Source: a virus
Reading direction: 5' to 3' (one strand)
DNA length: 22,369 nucleotides
IMG/VR virus record: IMGVR_UViG_3300045999_012725
Location: 1 to 22,369 of that record
In this document: positions 6,836 through 12,471 of the stretch, piece by piece
Numbering within the stretch: the stretch's first letter is position 1
Layout: every line of letters begins with the position of its first letter
Made by a program: the position numbers and the translations under genes
Notes under the pieces: generated by a model
Databases searched by the model: none
What the model was told of the DNA's origin: nothing
Seen by the model: the letters and a program-made list of their open reading frames with translations, nothing else

Positions 6836-7855
6836 ATGATAAAACTACGTGATGCAGCTAAACATTACAAACAGTTAGAGCATCAAGATGACGGTTGGGA
6901 TTGGTTGCAAAGACAACTAACGCCAGCTCAATTAGATGAATTTGCTGTGCGTTATCGCAACAGCGAAAAAAAACATGAGCCTGCACAAGAATCCTTTTCT
7001 AATACGTGGGAGGGTGTTCTTGCTGCAGGTAAAAAGGCAGGGGCTAAATTTCCTGAATGCGTTGCTGCACAATGGGCTCTTGAATCTGGTTGGGGTCAAC
7101 ACACATCAGGCAAAAATAATTTTTTTGGATTGAAAGGATCTGGCTCTAACGTCAATACACAAGAATTTATTAACGGTAAATGGATCACAATTAAAGCTGG
7201 CTTTATTGATTTCCCTGATCTTTACACCTGCGTTACGTACCTAGTTGAGCGTTGGTACAAAGACTTCGGAAAATTTAAAGGTGTTAATCGCGCTGCCAGT
7301 AGGAATGAGTGTGCACGTCTGTTGGTTGCAGAAGGATATGCTACAGACCCCGATTACAGTACAAAATTAATTCAGATTATGGATCGACAGCTCCAAAACA
7401 TTGGAGAAAAACCTGATTCAAATCCACATAATAATAGCTTTGCTCCTTGGAGCCCGTTCACTTACAAAGTGACACCTAACATTACCTATGGTGAGCTAAC
7501 ACTTAACCAAGAAGCACGGCGTTTTATCAAGCAATATCAGTGTGATACAGCAAAAGAAATCTGTTTATTCCTGGAACGTGCCAGAAAACAATTTGGCAAT
7601 AAACCAATTATTATTACCAGTGCTTCGCGTCCAGAACCTATCAATACTCAGGTTGGAGGTGCTAAAAATAGCGAGCATACATACAGTGCGCCATCAAGAG
7701 GAGCCATTGACTTTTATATCCAAGGGGTCAATATTTATACAGTGCAGGAATGGTGTGACAAAAACTGGCCCTATAGCTTAGGCTATGGTGCGCCCAAGGG
7801 GTTTGTTCATGTCGGTATCAGGGAAGGAAAACCAAAAGTACGCTGGGACTACTAA
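6836..7855 (+). CDS. Two-domain endolysin: glucosaminidase (GH73-like) plus M15 peptidase
   Basis: This 339-residue peptidoglycan hydrolase has two catalytic domains. Residues about 55-190 are a FlgJ/GH73-type glucosaminidase: AAQWALESGWGQHTSGKNNF carries the expected catalytic Glu (E83) and the NNFFGLKG signature. Residues about 203-339 are a peptidase M15 (M15_3-like) domain: TSASRPEPINTQVGG, then SEH (H281), RGAIDF (D292) and GFVHVGI (H325), the three zinc ligands. A short insertion (TYSAPS) separates the first His from the Asp region. The N-terminal 50 residues (DGWDWLQRQLTPAQLDEFAV) form a helical leader of unknown role. There is no signal peptide, so release would need a holin. It would cut both glycan and peptide parts of the cyanobacterial wall. 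Confidence 0.85.
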   Translation: MIKLRDAAKHYKQLEHQDDGWDWLQRQLTPAQLDEFAVRYRNSEKKHEPAQESFSNTWEGVLAAGKKAGAKFPECVAAQWALESGWGQHTSGKNNFFGLKGSGSNVNTQEFINGKWITIKAGFIDFPDLYTCVTYLVERWYKDFGKFKGVNRAASRNECARLLVAEGYATDPDYSTKLIQIMDRQLQNIGEKPDSNPHNNSFAPWSPFTYKVTPNITYGELTLNQEARRFIKQYQCDTAKEICLFLERARKQFGNKPIIITSASRPEPINTQVGGAKNSEHTYSAPSRGAIDFYIQGVNIYTVQEWCDKNWPYSLGYGAPKGFVHVGIREGKPKVRWDY

Positions 7856-7856
7856 G

Positions 7857-8018
7857 GTGAAGAAATATAAAGAACCACAGATACGCGTGAATATCTGCTG
7901 GGAAGTTCACAATGAAAAAAAGTGCGTAACACTTCCAAAAGCGGAAGCGTACGCAACAAGAGAATGGGTTGAAAAAGAAGGTGGTGTTTGTTTTTGGTTT
8001 CAGGCGTTGCCTAATTAA
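7857..8018 (+). CDS. Small hypothetical protein, 53 aa
   Basis: A GTG at 7857, one base after the endolysin stop, opens a 53-residue frame (VKKYKEPQIRVNICWEV to WFQALPN). I prefer it to the ATG at 7785, which would overlap the endolysin by 71 bp with residues that look like out-of-frame sequence. The pattern of a short beta-rich start, an AEAYATREWVEKEGG helix and a final beta strand suggests a tiny alpha/beta domain. Its function is unknown. It ends at the exact base where the convergent minus-strand gene ends, with no spacer between them. Confidence 0.55.
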   Translation: MKKYKEPQIRVNICWEVHNEKKCVTLPKAEAYATREWVEKEGGVCFWFQALPN

Positions 8019-8183
8019 TCAGCGTTGTTTTGCGCGACCAATCACAAGGCCACCAATCTCAATTAAACGATACAATTTACGTACAGCGGCATCGTCTTTA
8101 GGAGTAGGAGTTAAAGCACAAATTGCAGAAGCTGCGGCATGAATTGCAAGAGCAACTTCAATGTATTGATTCAGATGGGACAT
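8019..8183 (-). CDS. 54-aa small protein with TPTPKDD motif; possible holin-like
   Basis: This 54-residue frame starts at an ATG at 8183 and ends in TGA at 8019. Residues about 7-25 form a hydrophobic or amphipathic helix (YIEVALAIHAAASAICALT), followed by TPTPKDDAAVRKLYRLIE and a short second apolar stretch (IGGLVIGRAKQR). I recall this layout (an apolar helix, T-P-T-P-x-D-D, a YRxIE helix and a terminal AKQ) from small phage and bacterial proteins, often near lysis genes. A holin or lysis accessory role is an inference; the helix is only weakly hydrophobic. It overlaps the upstream gene by 26 bp. Confidence 0.65.
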   Translation of the reverse strand: MSHLNQYIEVALAIHAAASAICALTPTPKDDAAVRKLYRLIEIGGLVIGRAKQR

Positions 8184-8688
8184 AAGTCTCTAGTAGCTTC
8201 TTGTATTCTACCGCTGGATCTTTAAAGTAATAAAAAGAATCAGAACCTTCCATGTATTGCCAATCAATTGCGCCTTTACGTTGAAACCATTTCATATAAA
8301 CTCGACGTTGTTTATCTTTTTCAACTGCATCAAACCAAAACCAAAGCCCGTCATACCAAGGAATGTGGTCTTGGATATCTTTTAACCTGCTAAAAGCCCA
8401 GGTCAATGGTTTAGTTCCTGAGCTGCCAGACATTGAATGTTTTAGTTTACGCGCACGTTTTGTAGGACGGCTGTGAAACCAATCACTTAGCTGACGCCTT
8501 GATTTGCTAACACCTAATACAACAAGCCAAACGCATGTTTTATCAACGTAAACCCATGGCCTGGCCGTAAGTGCAACCCATTGATTTTGTTCTGTTTTAA
8601 GGATAAAACGTTTTATGCGCCGCTTAGCTCTATAAGTCATAGATTTTACAGGCGTTTGCACTTGGATTATTTTTGCAATATAGCGCAA
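8158..8688 (-). CDS. Hypothetical basic, tryptophan-rich protein, 176 aa
   Basis: This 176-residue protein has many Lys/Arg and Trp/Tyr residues and no membrane segment or known motif. Its N-terminal part is strongly basic (MTYRAKRRIKRFILKTEQNQ from residue 17, a possible alternative start). A second basic patch follows (RPTKRARKLKHSMSGSSG), then an aromatic region (IPWYDGLWFWFDAVEK, WQYMEGSDSFYYF). The composition would suit DNA binding or a virion protein, but neither can be shown. It sits between the probable structural protein at 8755-9498 and the small TPTPKDD protein, all transcribed leftward. Confidence 0.65.
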   Translation of the reverse strand: MRYIAKIIQVQTPVKSMTYRAKRRIKRFILKTEQNQWVALTARPWVYVDKTCVWLVVLGVSKSRRQLSDWFHSRPTKRARKLKHSMSGSSGTKPLTWAFSRLKDIQDHIPWYDGLWFWFDAVEKDKQRRVYMKWFQRKGAIDWQYMEGSDSFYYFKDPAVEYKKLLETYVPSESIH

Positions 8689-8708
8689 ATGCTTGATTTG
8701 GTTTTTGT

Positions 8709-8720
8709 GTTTTTATTTTA
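8709..8720 (-). promoter_or_regulatory. A-rich promoter-like motif TAAAATAAAAAC (minus strand)
   Basis: Read on the minus strand, TAAAATAAAAAC lies 20 nt before the ATG at 8688 and resembles the motifs upstream of 4187 and 9498. It is a candidate late promoter element in a 66-bp AT-rich gap. Confidence 0.3.
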
Positions 8721-8754
8721 TTTTTAAAAACTGTCTTTAATAAAGCTATAAGGT

Positions 8755-9498
8755 TCATGGTTGTGTTGCCAGAGGTACAAGTACAGCGGGAAAAGGTTGA
8801 TCCTGTGGATGTTCGCGCCTCCAGGCTTCATCCCATTCAGATAAAGAATGAGAGTGGAGATCATTGGAAGCAAAATTTTCTGTTACATCAGCAACAACAT
8901 AACTCTCATCGGTATCTTCATACAATAAGTACCCATAATCTTCTAAAAGAAGCTCAAATTCTGTTGTAGGGAATTCAATAACAACAGCTACTTCATAGGC
9001 CAAGGGTTCATTGCGTGTAGTTGAAACACACAAAAGATAAGAACCAGTCTCTAAAGGAAAATAAAGATTGTTCCCCTTATCAAAACGATCTGGATCAAAA
9101 TTATTATATAAATCAGAGCCCGCACCCATTACGTGACCAGTATATGGATGGCGACGTTCACCGTTGACATCTGTAACAATGCTGTCTTGATCAAAAATTG
9201 CTCTTGCTTGAATCGGTACCAGGTTCAAATCGTAAGTAGAAACTTGTATATATTTTGGCCTGGGACCACCTTTAGCAACAATGATCCAAGCAGGGGAAGT
9301 GATATTAAATTGAAACCAGTGGTTATAGGTGCCACCGCCAAAACCACCGTTAGATGTTGAACGCGTATCCGCTCTACCTACAACTTGATTCTTGGGACCA
9401 AGTGAACCCTTTAGATTACGAATCGACAGTTGAGAAAACGTACCAACAATAAGAGGATCATCCTGTGTTCTTTGTCGTTGAGATTGAGATACGCGCAT
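8755..9498 (-). CDS. Probable virion or secreted beta-sandwich protein, 247 aa
   Basis: This 247-residue protein has a beta-rich core. Residues about 55-180 (YNHWFQFNITSPAWIIVA, YIQVSTYDLN, NLYFPLETGSYLLCVSTT, YEVAVVIEF) have the strand pattern of a jelly-roll or PPC-like sandwich, in which a FxLxxGxYLLxVS segment is typical. The N-terminus (RVSQSQRQRTQDDPLIVGTF) is polar and unlike a signal peptide. The C-terminus is an acidic tail (LLLEDYGYLLYEDTDESYVV). I recall similar proteins in cyanophage genomes annotated only as hypothetical or structural. The role is uncertain; a structural or decoration protein is the best guess. Confidence 0.65.
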   Translation of the reverse strand: MRVSQSQRQRTQDDPLIVGTFSQLSIRNLKGSLGPKNQVVGRADTRSTSNGGFGGGTYNHWFQFNITSPAWIIVAKGGPRPKYIQVSTYDLNLVPIQARAIFDQDSIVTDVNGERRHPYTGHVMGAGSDLYNNFDPDRFDKGNNLYFPLETGSYLLCVSTTRNEPLAYEVAVVIEFPTTEFELLLEDYGYLLYEDTDESYVVADVTENFASNDLHSHSLSEWDEAWRREHPQDQPFPAVLVPLATQP

Positions 9499-9505
9499 TA
9501 TCTTG

Positions 9506-9517
9506 GCTTTTATTTAA
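9506..9517 (-). promoter_or_regulatory. A-rich promoter-like motif TTAAATAAAAGC (minus strand)
   Basis: Read on the minus strand, TTAAATAAAAGC ends 8 nt before the ATG at 9498 and resembles the elements before 4187 and 8688. The short distance would give a very short leader. Similarity between the three is the only support. Confidence 0.3.
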
Positions 9518-9521
9518 TATT

Positions 9522-10184
9522 TTACTCTGTCGTTTCTTTATGCTCTAAAGGATGTGAGATAGTGTGTTTAAAACCACGTTCGGTAATGATTGTATTGTCT
9601 TTATTTGCTCCATATACCATTAGTTTTTCTGCTACAAACCTGGTTTCAAACGGTGAAATGGTACTGGGTGGGAACAACCGATTCCAGCTTGAGATTAAAT
9701 GCAATGGATTGCAACACAAGGGATTGCCGCAAAGCCTGGTGACAACCATGGAACCAATGTCACCCCAGGCGCATTGGTAGATTGCCTTGTGGGGCGTCAC
9801 ATTCTCAGCTTTTTGGTGGCTATAAGACGAACGGTAGGACGGAAAGCAGACACGTTTGGGACTGTACCGCGTGCCATTTCTCAAGGGCCAACAATCATCC
9901 GTATCTTTAATCTCAATTTTGGACCAAAGCTTCTCATATTTGATTTTGTATTCCAAATTTAAGTAATTGACATCAAATCCACAGACGTTAGAGAGGATTT
10001 TTTTAACGCAGAAATAACACCAGTGCGTTTTTGAATCGCGGATGTAGTGGTTGTGTGGACAGACAAAACCTCTGTAATAGCCATGCGTTTCAAGAACTGC
10101 GTCACTTAGGGTCTCGATGTTGGGGACGTACCGAAATCCGGTGTCCTCTAGGGATTGCTTGATGTTGCGGTAGAAATTTGCCAT
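9522..10184 (-). CDS. HNH/His-Me finger homing-type endonuclease, 220 aa
   Basis: This protein is probably a free-standing DNA endonuclease. Two metal-binding-like regions are visible: CPHNHYIRDSKTHWCYFC near residues 42-59, a Cys/His cluster, and TRLCGNPLCCNPLHLISS near residues 148-165, a pattern typical of His-Me finger (HNH) homing endonucleases, in which RxCxNPxCxNPxHL holds the catalytic His and zinc ligands. I start the gene at ATG 10184 (MANFYRN), one base after the stop of the upstream HNH gene, rather than at 10217, which would overlap that gene. It lies head-to-tail with a second HNH gene, and both are probably mobile. Confidence 0.75.
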   Translation of the reverse strand: MANFYRNIKQSLEDTGFRYVPNIETLSDAVLETHGYYRGFVCPHNHYIRDSKTHWCYFCVKKILSNVCGFDVNYLNLEYKIKYEKLWSKIEIKDTDDCWPLRNGTRYSPKRVCFPSYRSSYSHQKAENVTPHKAIYQCAWGDIGSMVVTRLCGNPLCCNPLHLISSWNRLFPPSTISPFETRFVAEKLMVYGANKDNTIITERGFKHTISHPLEHKETTE

Positions 10185-10185
10185 C

Positions 10186-10509
10186 TCAGGAAAAACGGTT
10201 GCTGACAGGGACGGCAATCAGCTCCAGGCGATTGTCTTTTGTTTTGTTGTCGTCTGCATGAATGATGTCGTATCCCTCAATTGGTTTTTTGTGTCGCATG
10301 AGATACACAATGCGATGCGCCAGGTACCGCTGGTTGTCAACGCTCACCAGATAGAAGGAGTTACTGCGGTTTAGACGGCCTGCTTGGTCCCCCTCCTGGC
10401 GCCTACCACGAGCCGTCCGGTGCTCCAGGCCACTTGGGTACTGGTCCGATAACGCAAGGAGTTCTTCCAACCTCCAGAGGGGAGGTAGAGGGGTGTGACG
10501 GGAGCCCAT
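10186..10509 (-). CDS. HNH endonuclease (HNH_3-like), possibly shortened
   Basis: This 107-residue protein carries the core of the HNH_3-type homing endonuclease fold: YLVSVDNQRYLAHRIVYLMR followed by IIHADDNKTKDNRLELIAVP. In the family the second segment usually reads IDHIDGDRxNNRxxNLR; here the His, Asp and Asn positions are present but the usual DH is IH. The N-terminal 40 residues are low in similarity, and no downstream DNA-binding (AP2 or NUMOD) domain is present, so the protein may be a minimal or degenerate form. Its stop lies one base from the ATG of the second HNH gene. Confidence 0.65.
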   Translation of the reverse strand: MGSRHTPLPPLWRLEELLALSDQYPSGLEHRTARGRRQEGDQAGRLNRSNSFYLVSVDNQRYLAHRIVYLMRHKKPIEGYDIIHADDNKTKDNRLELIAVPVSNRFS

Positions 10510-10536
10510 GGAAAAGTGCGAATGAAGGTCAGCGTA

Positions 10537-10574
10537 GCAGAGAAACAGAGAATGTGGCAGAAAAACAGAGAATG
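10537..10574 (+). repeat. Two direct 18-bp repeats, period 20 bp
   Basis: GCAGAGAAACAGAGAATG (10537-10554) and GCAGAAAAACAGAGAATG (10557-10574) differ at one base. The second copy recurs inverted at 10724-10740. They lie just upstream (in minus-strand terms) of the HNH gene starting at 10509. Confidence 0.8.
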
Positions 10575-10723
10575 ACCATGTTTTTTCTTATATCTCTAGC
10601 AGATGACGCCGTTGTCACACAGTGTACGTGCTTTATTTCTCTTTGCTTTCCTCGCTCAACTTTTCAACATTACACCCTTTTACCAAAGTGTCATTTCCTA
10701 GCTCTAGGGTATGCGCGGCCCTT

Positions 10724-10740
10724 ATTCTCTGTTTTTCTGC
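10724..10740 (-). repeat. Inverted 17-bp copy of the GCAGAAAAACAGAGAAT repeat
   Basis: ATTCTCTGTTTTTCTGC is the exact reverse complement of 10557-10573, with 150 bp between the arms. The arms could bracket a mobile segment boundary, form a long-range stem or be protein-binding sites; nothing in the sequence decides among these. Confidence 0.8.
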
Positions 10741-10790
10741 ATCTCATTCTCACAATCTCTGCACATGCCCTTGCCACTTGGTATCACTAC

Positions 10791-10818
10791 AAACAAAAAC
10801 CCCCGCCGAAGCAGGGGT
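10791..10818 (-). terminator. Intrinsic terminator of the minus-strand replication operon
   Basis: Read on the minus strand, ACCCCTGC, a TTCG tetraloop and GCGGGGGT form an 8-bp stem (one U-G pair) followed by TTTTTGTTT. It starts 23 nt after the stop of the glycosyltransferase gene at 10842. The very stable UUCG loop and the T-run make this a classical rho-independent terminator acting leftwards. Confidence 0.85.
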
Positions 10819-10841
10819 CTAATCTTCTAATCGTCCACTAA

Positions 10842-12089
10842 TCAGGACTTTTTCTTCTTTCCTTTTGCTTTAGGTTTCACGATGCGCGGCACCTCCTCTT
10901 CTCGTTTGGCCAGCACCTCCTGGAAGGTGTCATCAAACTGACCAGCCACCGTCTCCCAATCGAAGCAGGTATCAGTCACACGGTCATAACAAGCTTGGGC
11001 CACCTGATCGAGCTTCTCACGGTTGTCGTACAGGTCGCCAAGGATGGCGGCAAGGTGGTTGTCGTCAGGGCATGGCATGATGCGACCAAAGTTGGTGTCA
11101 ACATCGGCGTGGAGGGAGCGGATTAGCTCGCCAGTGCCTTCAAAGATTTCCTTGCAGGAGGTGTGATCGGGCACCACCTGGGCCACACGGCAAGCTGCAT
11201 GCTCGAAGTTGACGAGACCCCAGCCTTCTCCTTTACAGGTATTGACGCCTACATCAGCGACGTTGTAGATGGTGTTAAGCATCTCAACCGGTACCGATGG
11301 TGGGTGGGGATGAGGGGTGGTCATGATGATGCGGTTGTTGGGATCAAGTCCTTGCCGCGCCATTTCTCGTGCAAATAACGGCATGATGTCCCAGCCTTGG
11401 TCCTTCATTCCCATGTGGAGATACAACCTGGCGTTGGGACGGCCGACCGCAAACTTGGCAAAAGCACTGATGGTGATATCAATACGTTTACGGAACTGGT
11501 TGCGGTTGCCATTGAAGACGATGAAGTCTTCTGGGTTGAGTCCTAGTTCTTGACGTGCTTTGTTTTTATCAATGGGATAAAACTGGTTTGGTGTCATGCC
11601 ATGAGGAATGACGGTGATAGGCACATTGGCACCAGCTTTAATTGTTTCATGTGCACCAAATTCTGTGTAACAGATTGCTGCATCCCATTCATTAAGTGTG
11701 TCGAGTAGTGCGCCATACCACTCATATGAATCCATGGGGTAGTAACCCACGAATTTAAACTTCAATTGATCACGAAGATCAGCAATGCGTCGCCATTGCT
11801 CATTAATGATCCAGCTGTCATTAATTGTAAAGATTACATCGGGATGAATACGTTCAACGATTTCACGAATCCGATCTTCACCAAATGGTGCCTGCTGGAA
11901 CCTATTGGAGGCTGGATACATGAAGTATTCCTCCTGGAGCGGGGTGTAATCACCATGCCAATTGCAACCCAAGACGTGGATTTCATATTTATCTTTCAGT
12001 TTGCTCAGTACATTTTCAGTTACACGAGCAAAACCAGTGGTGGCTACAATATCGCCAATCCACAAAAGCTTAGGTTTGTTGTCAGTCAT
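10842..12089 (-). CDS. GT4-family glycosyltransferase with lysine-rich tail
   Basis: This 415-residue GT-B glycosyltransferase would transfer a sugar from a nucleotide-sugar donor. The N-terminal domain opens with LLWIGDIVATTGFARVTENV, a form of the glycine loop near the acceptor site. The C-terminal donor domain shows FNGNRNQFRKRIDITISAFA (about residues 192-211) and KGEGWGLVNFEHAAC (about 286-300), with the E-x7-E type motif of GT4 enzymes represented by EGWGLVNFE. The last 15 residues are a Lys-rich tail (KPKAKGKKKKS), unusual for the family and perhaps for binding DNA or acidic lipids. It is the last gene before the terminator, 22 bp after speD. Its substrate may be a surface glycan, a virion protein or modified DNA bases; context does not decide. 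Confidence 0.8.
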   Translation of the reverse strand: MTDNKPKLLWIGDIVATTGFARVTENVLSKLKDKYEIHVLGCNWHGDYTPLQEEYFMYPASNRFQQAPFGEDRIREIVERIHPDVIFTINDSWIINEQWRRIADLRDQLKFKFVGYYPMDSYEWYGALLDTLNEWDAAICYTEFGAHETIKAGANVPITVIPHGMTPNQFYPIDKNKARQELGLNPEDFIVFNGNRNQFRKRIDITISAFAKFAVGRPNARLYLHMGMKDQGWDIMPLFAREMARQGLDPNNRIIMTTPHPHPPSVPVEMLNTIYNVADVGVNTCKGEGWGLVNFEHAACRVAQVVPDHTSCKEIFEGTGELIRSLHADVDTNFGRIMPCPDDNHLAAILGDLYDNREKLDQVAQACYDRVTDTCFDWETVAGQFDDTFQEVLAKREEEVPRIVKPKAKGKKKKS

Positions 12090-12111
12090 CTCAATTAATT
12101 GACTGACAATA

Positions 12112-12471
12112 CTATACAGATTTTGTTGGAGTTATTGAACGTACTAATTCTTTTTCTTCTGTTGTTTGCGCTTTGAGTTTATATCTTAAAAACTCTGCGG
12201 CCTTGTGCGAATTAGTTGTGTCACCACAAGTATAGAGATCAACGGCTGCATAACCAATCTCAGGCCAGGTGTGGATTGAGCAGTGAGATTCAGCAAGTAA
12301 TGCCAAGAGAGTCACACCTTGCGGATCAAATTTCTCGCCAATAATCCGCAAGATGCGTGCATTAGACATTTGCAATGCCACCTGCATTAGCTCTTGAAGA
12401 GCGTTGTAATCATCTAGCAACTGTTTATCACAGTCGTAGAGATCAAGAATGAGGTGGCGACCGTTGCTCAA
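12112..12471 (-). CDS. speD: S-adenosylmethionine decarboxylase proenzyme
   Basis: This 119-residue prokaryotic-type AdoMet decarboxylase makes decarboxylated AdoMet for spermidine synthesis. The motif AESHCSIHTWPEIGYAAVDL contains the self-cleavage site between E61 and S62, which yields the pyruvoyl group, and H67. YTCG provides C82. These match the Ser63, His68 and Cys83 positions of the well-studied bacterial enzyme almost residue for residue, and the length is normal. The start overlaps the primase-helicase stop by 4 bp (ATGA), so the two are co-translated. speD is a known auxiliary metabolic gene in cyanophages; polyamines may help host metabolism or DNA packaging. Confidence 0.93.
   Translation of the reverse strand: MSNGRHLILDLYDCDKQLLDDYNALQELMQVALQMSNARILRIIGEKFDPQGVTLLALLAESHCSIHTWPEIGYAAVDLYTCGDTTNSHKAAEFLRYKLKAQTTEEKELVRSITPTKSV

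Larger units (their letters stand above)
10510..10790. other. Noncoding stretch between the HNH pair and the terminator
   Basis: About 280 bp without a convincing gene. It holds the GCAGARAAACAGAGAATG direct repeats and their inverted copy, described separately. Plus-strand frames through it show no family resemblance and cross the HNH gene and the terminator. Any promoter for the HNH pair would lie here, but no clear -35/-10 pair was seen. Confidence 0.5.

Noticed and set aside
10434-10841. A 135-aa plus-strand ORF through the noncoding region next to the HNH genes
   Set aside because: It crosses the HNH gene start, the repeats and the terminator, with a composition lacking any family signal.
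11163-12098. Plus-strand ORFs (71 to 110 aa) inside the GT4 gene
   Set aside because: Shadow frames opposite a well-supported glycosyltransferase; no ribosome-binding sites or recognisable domains.
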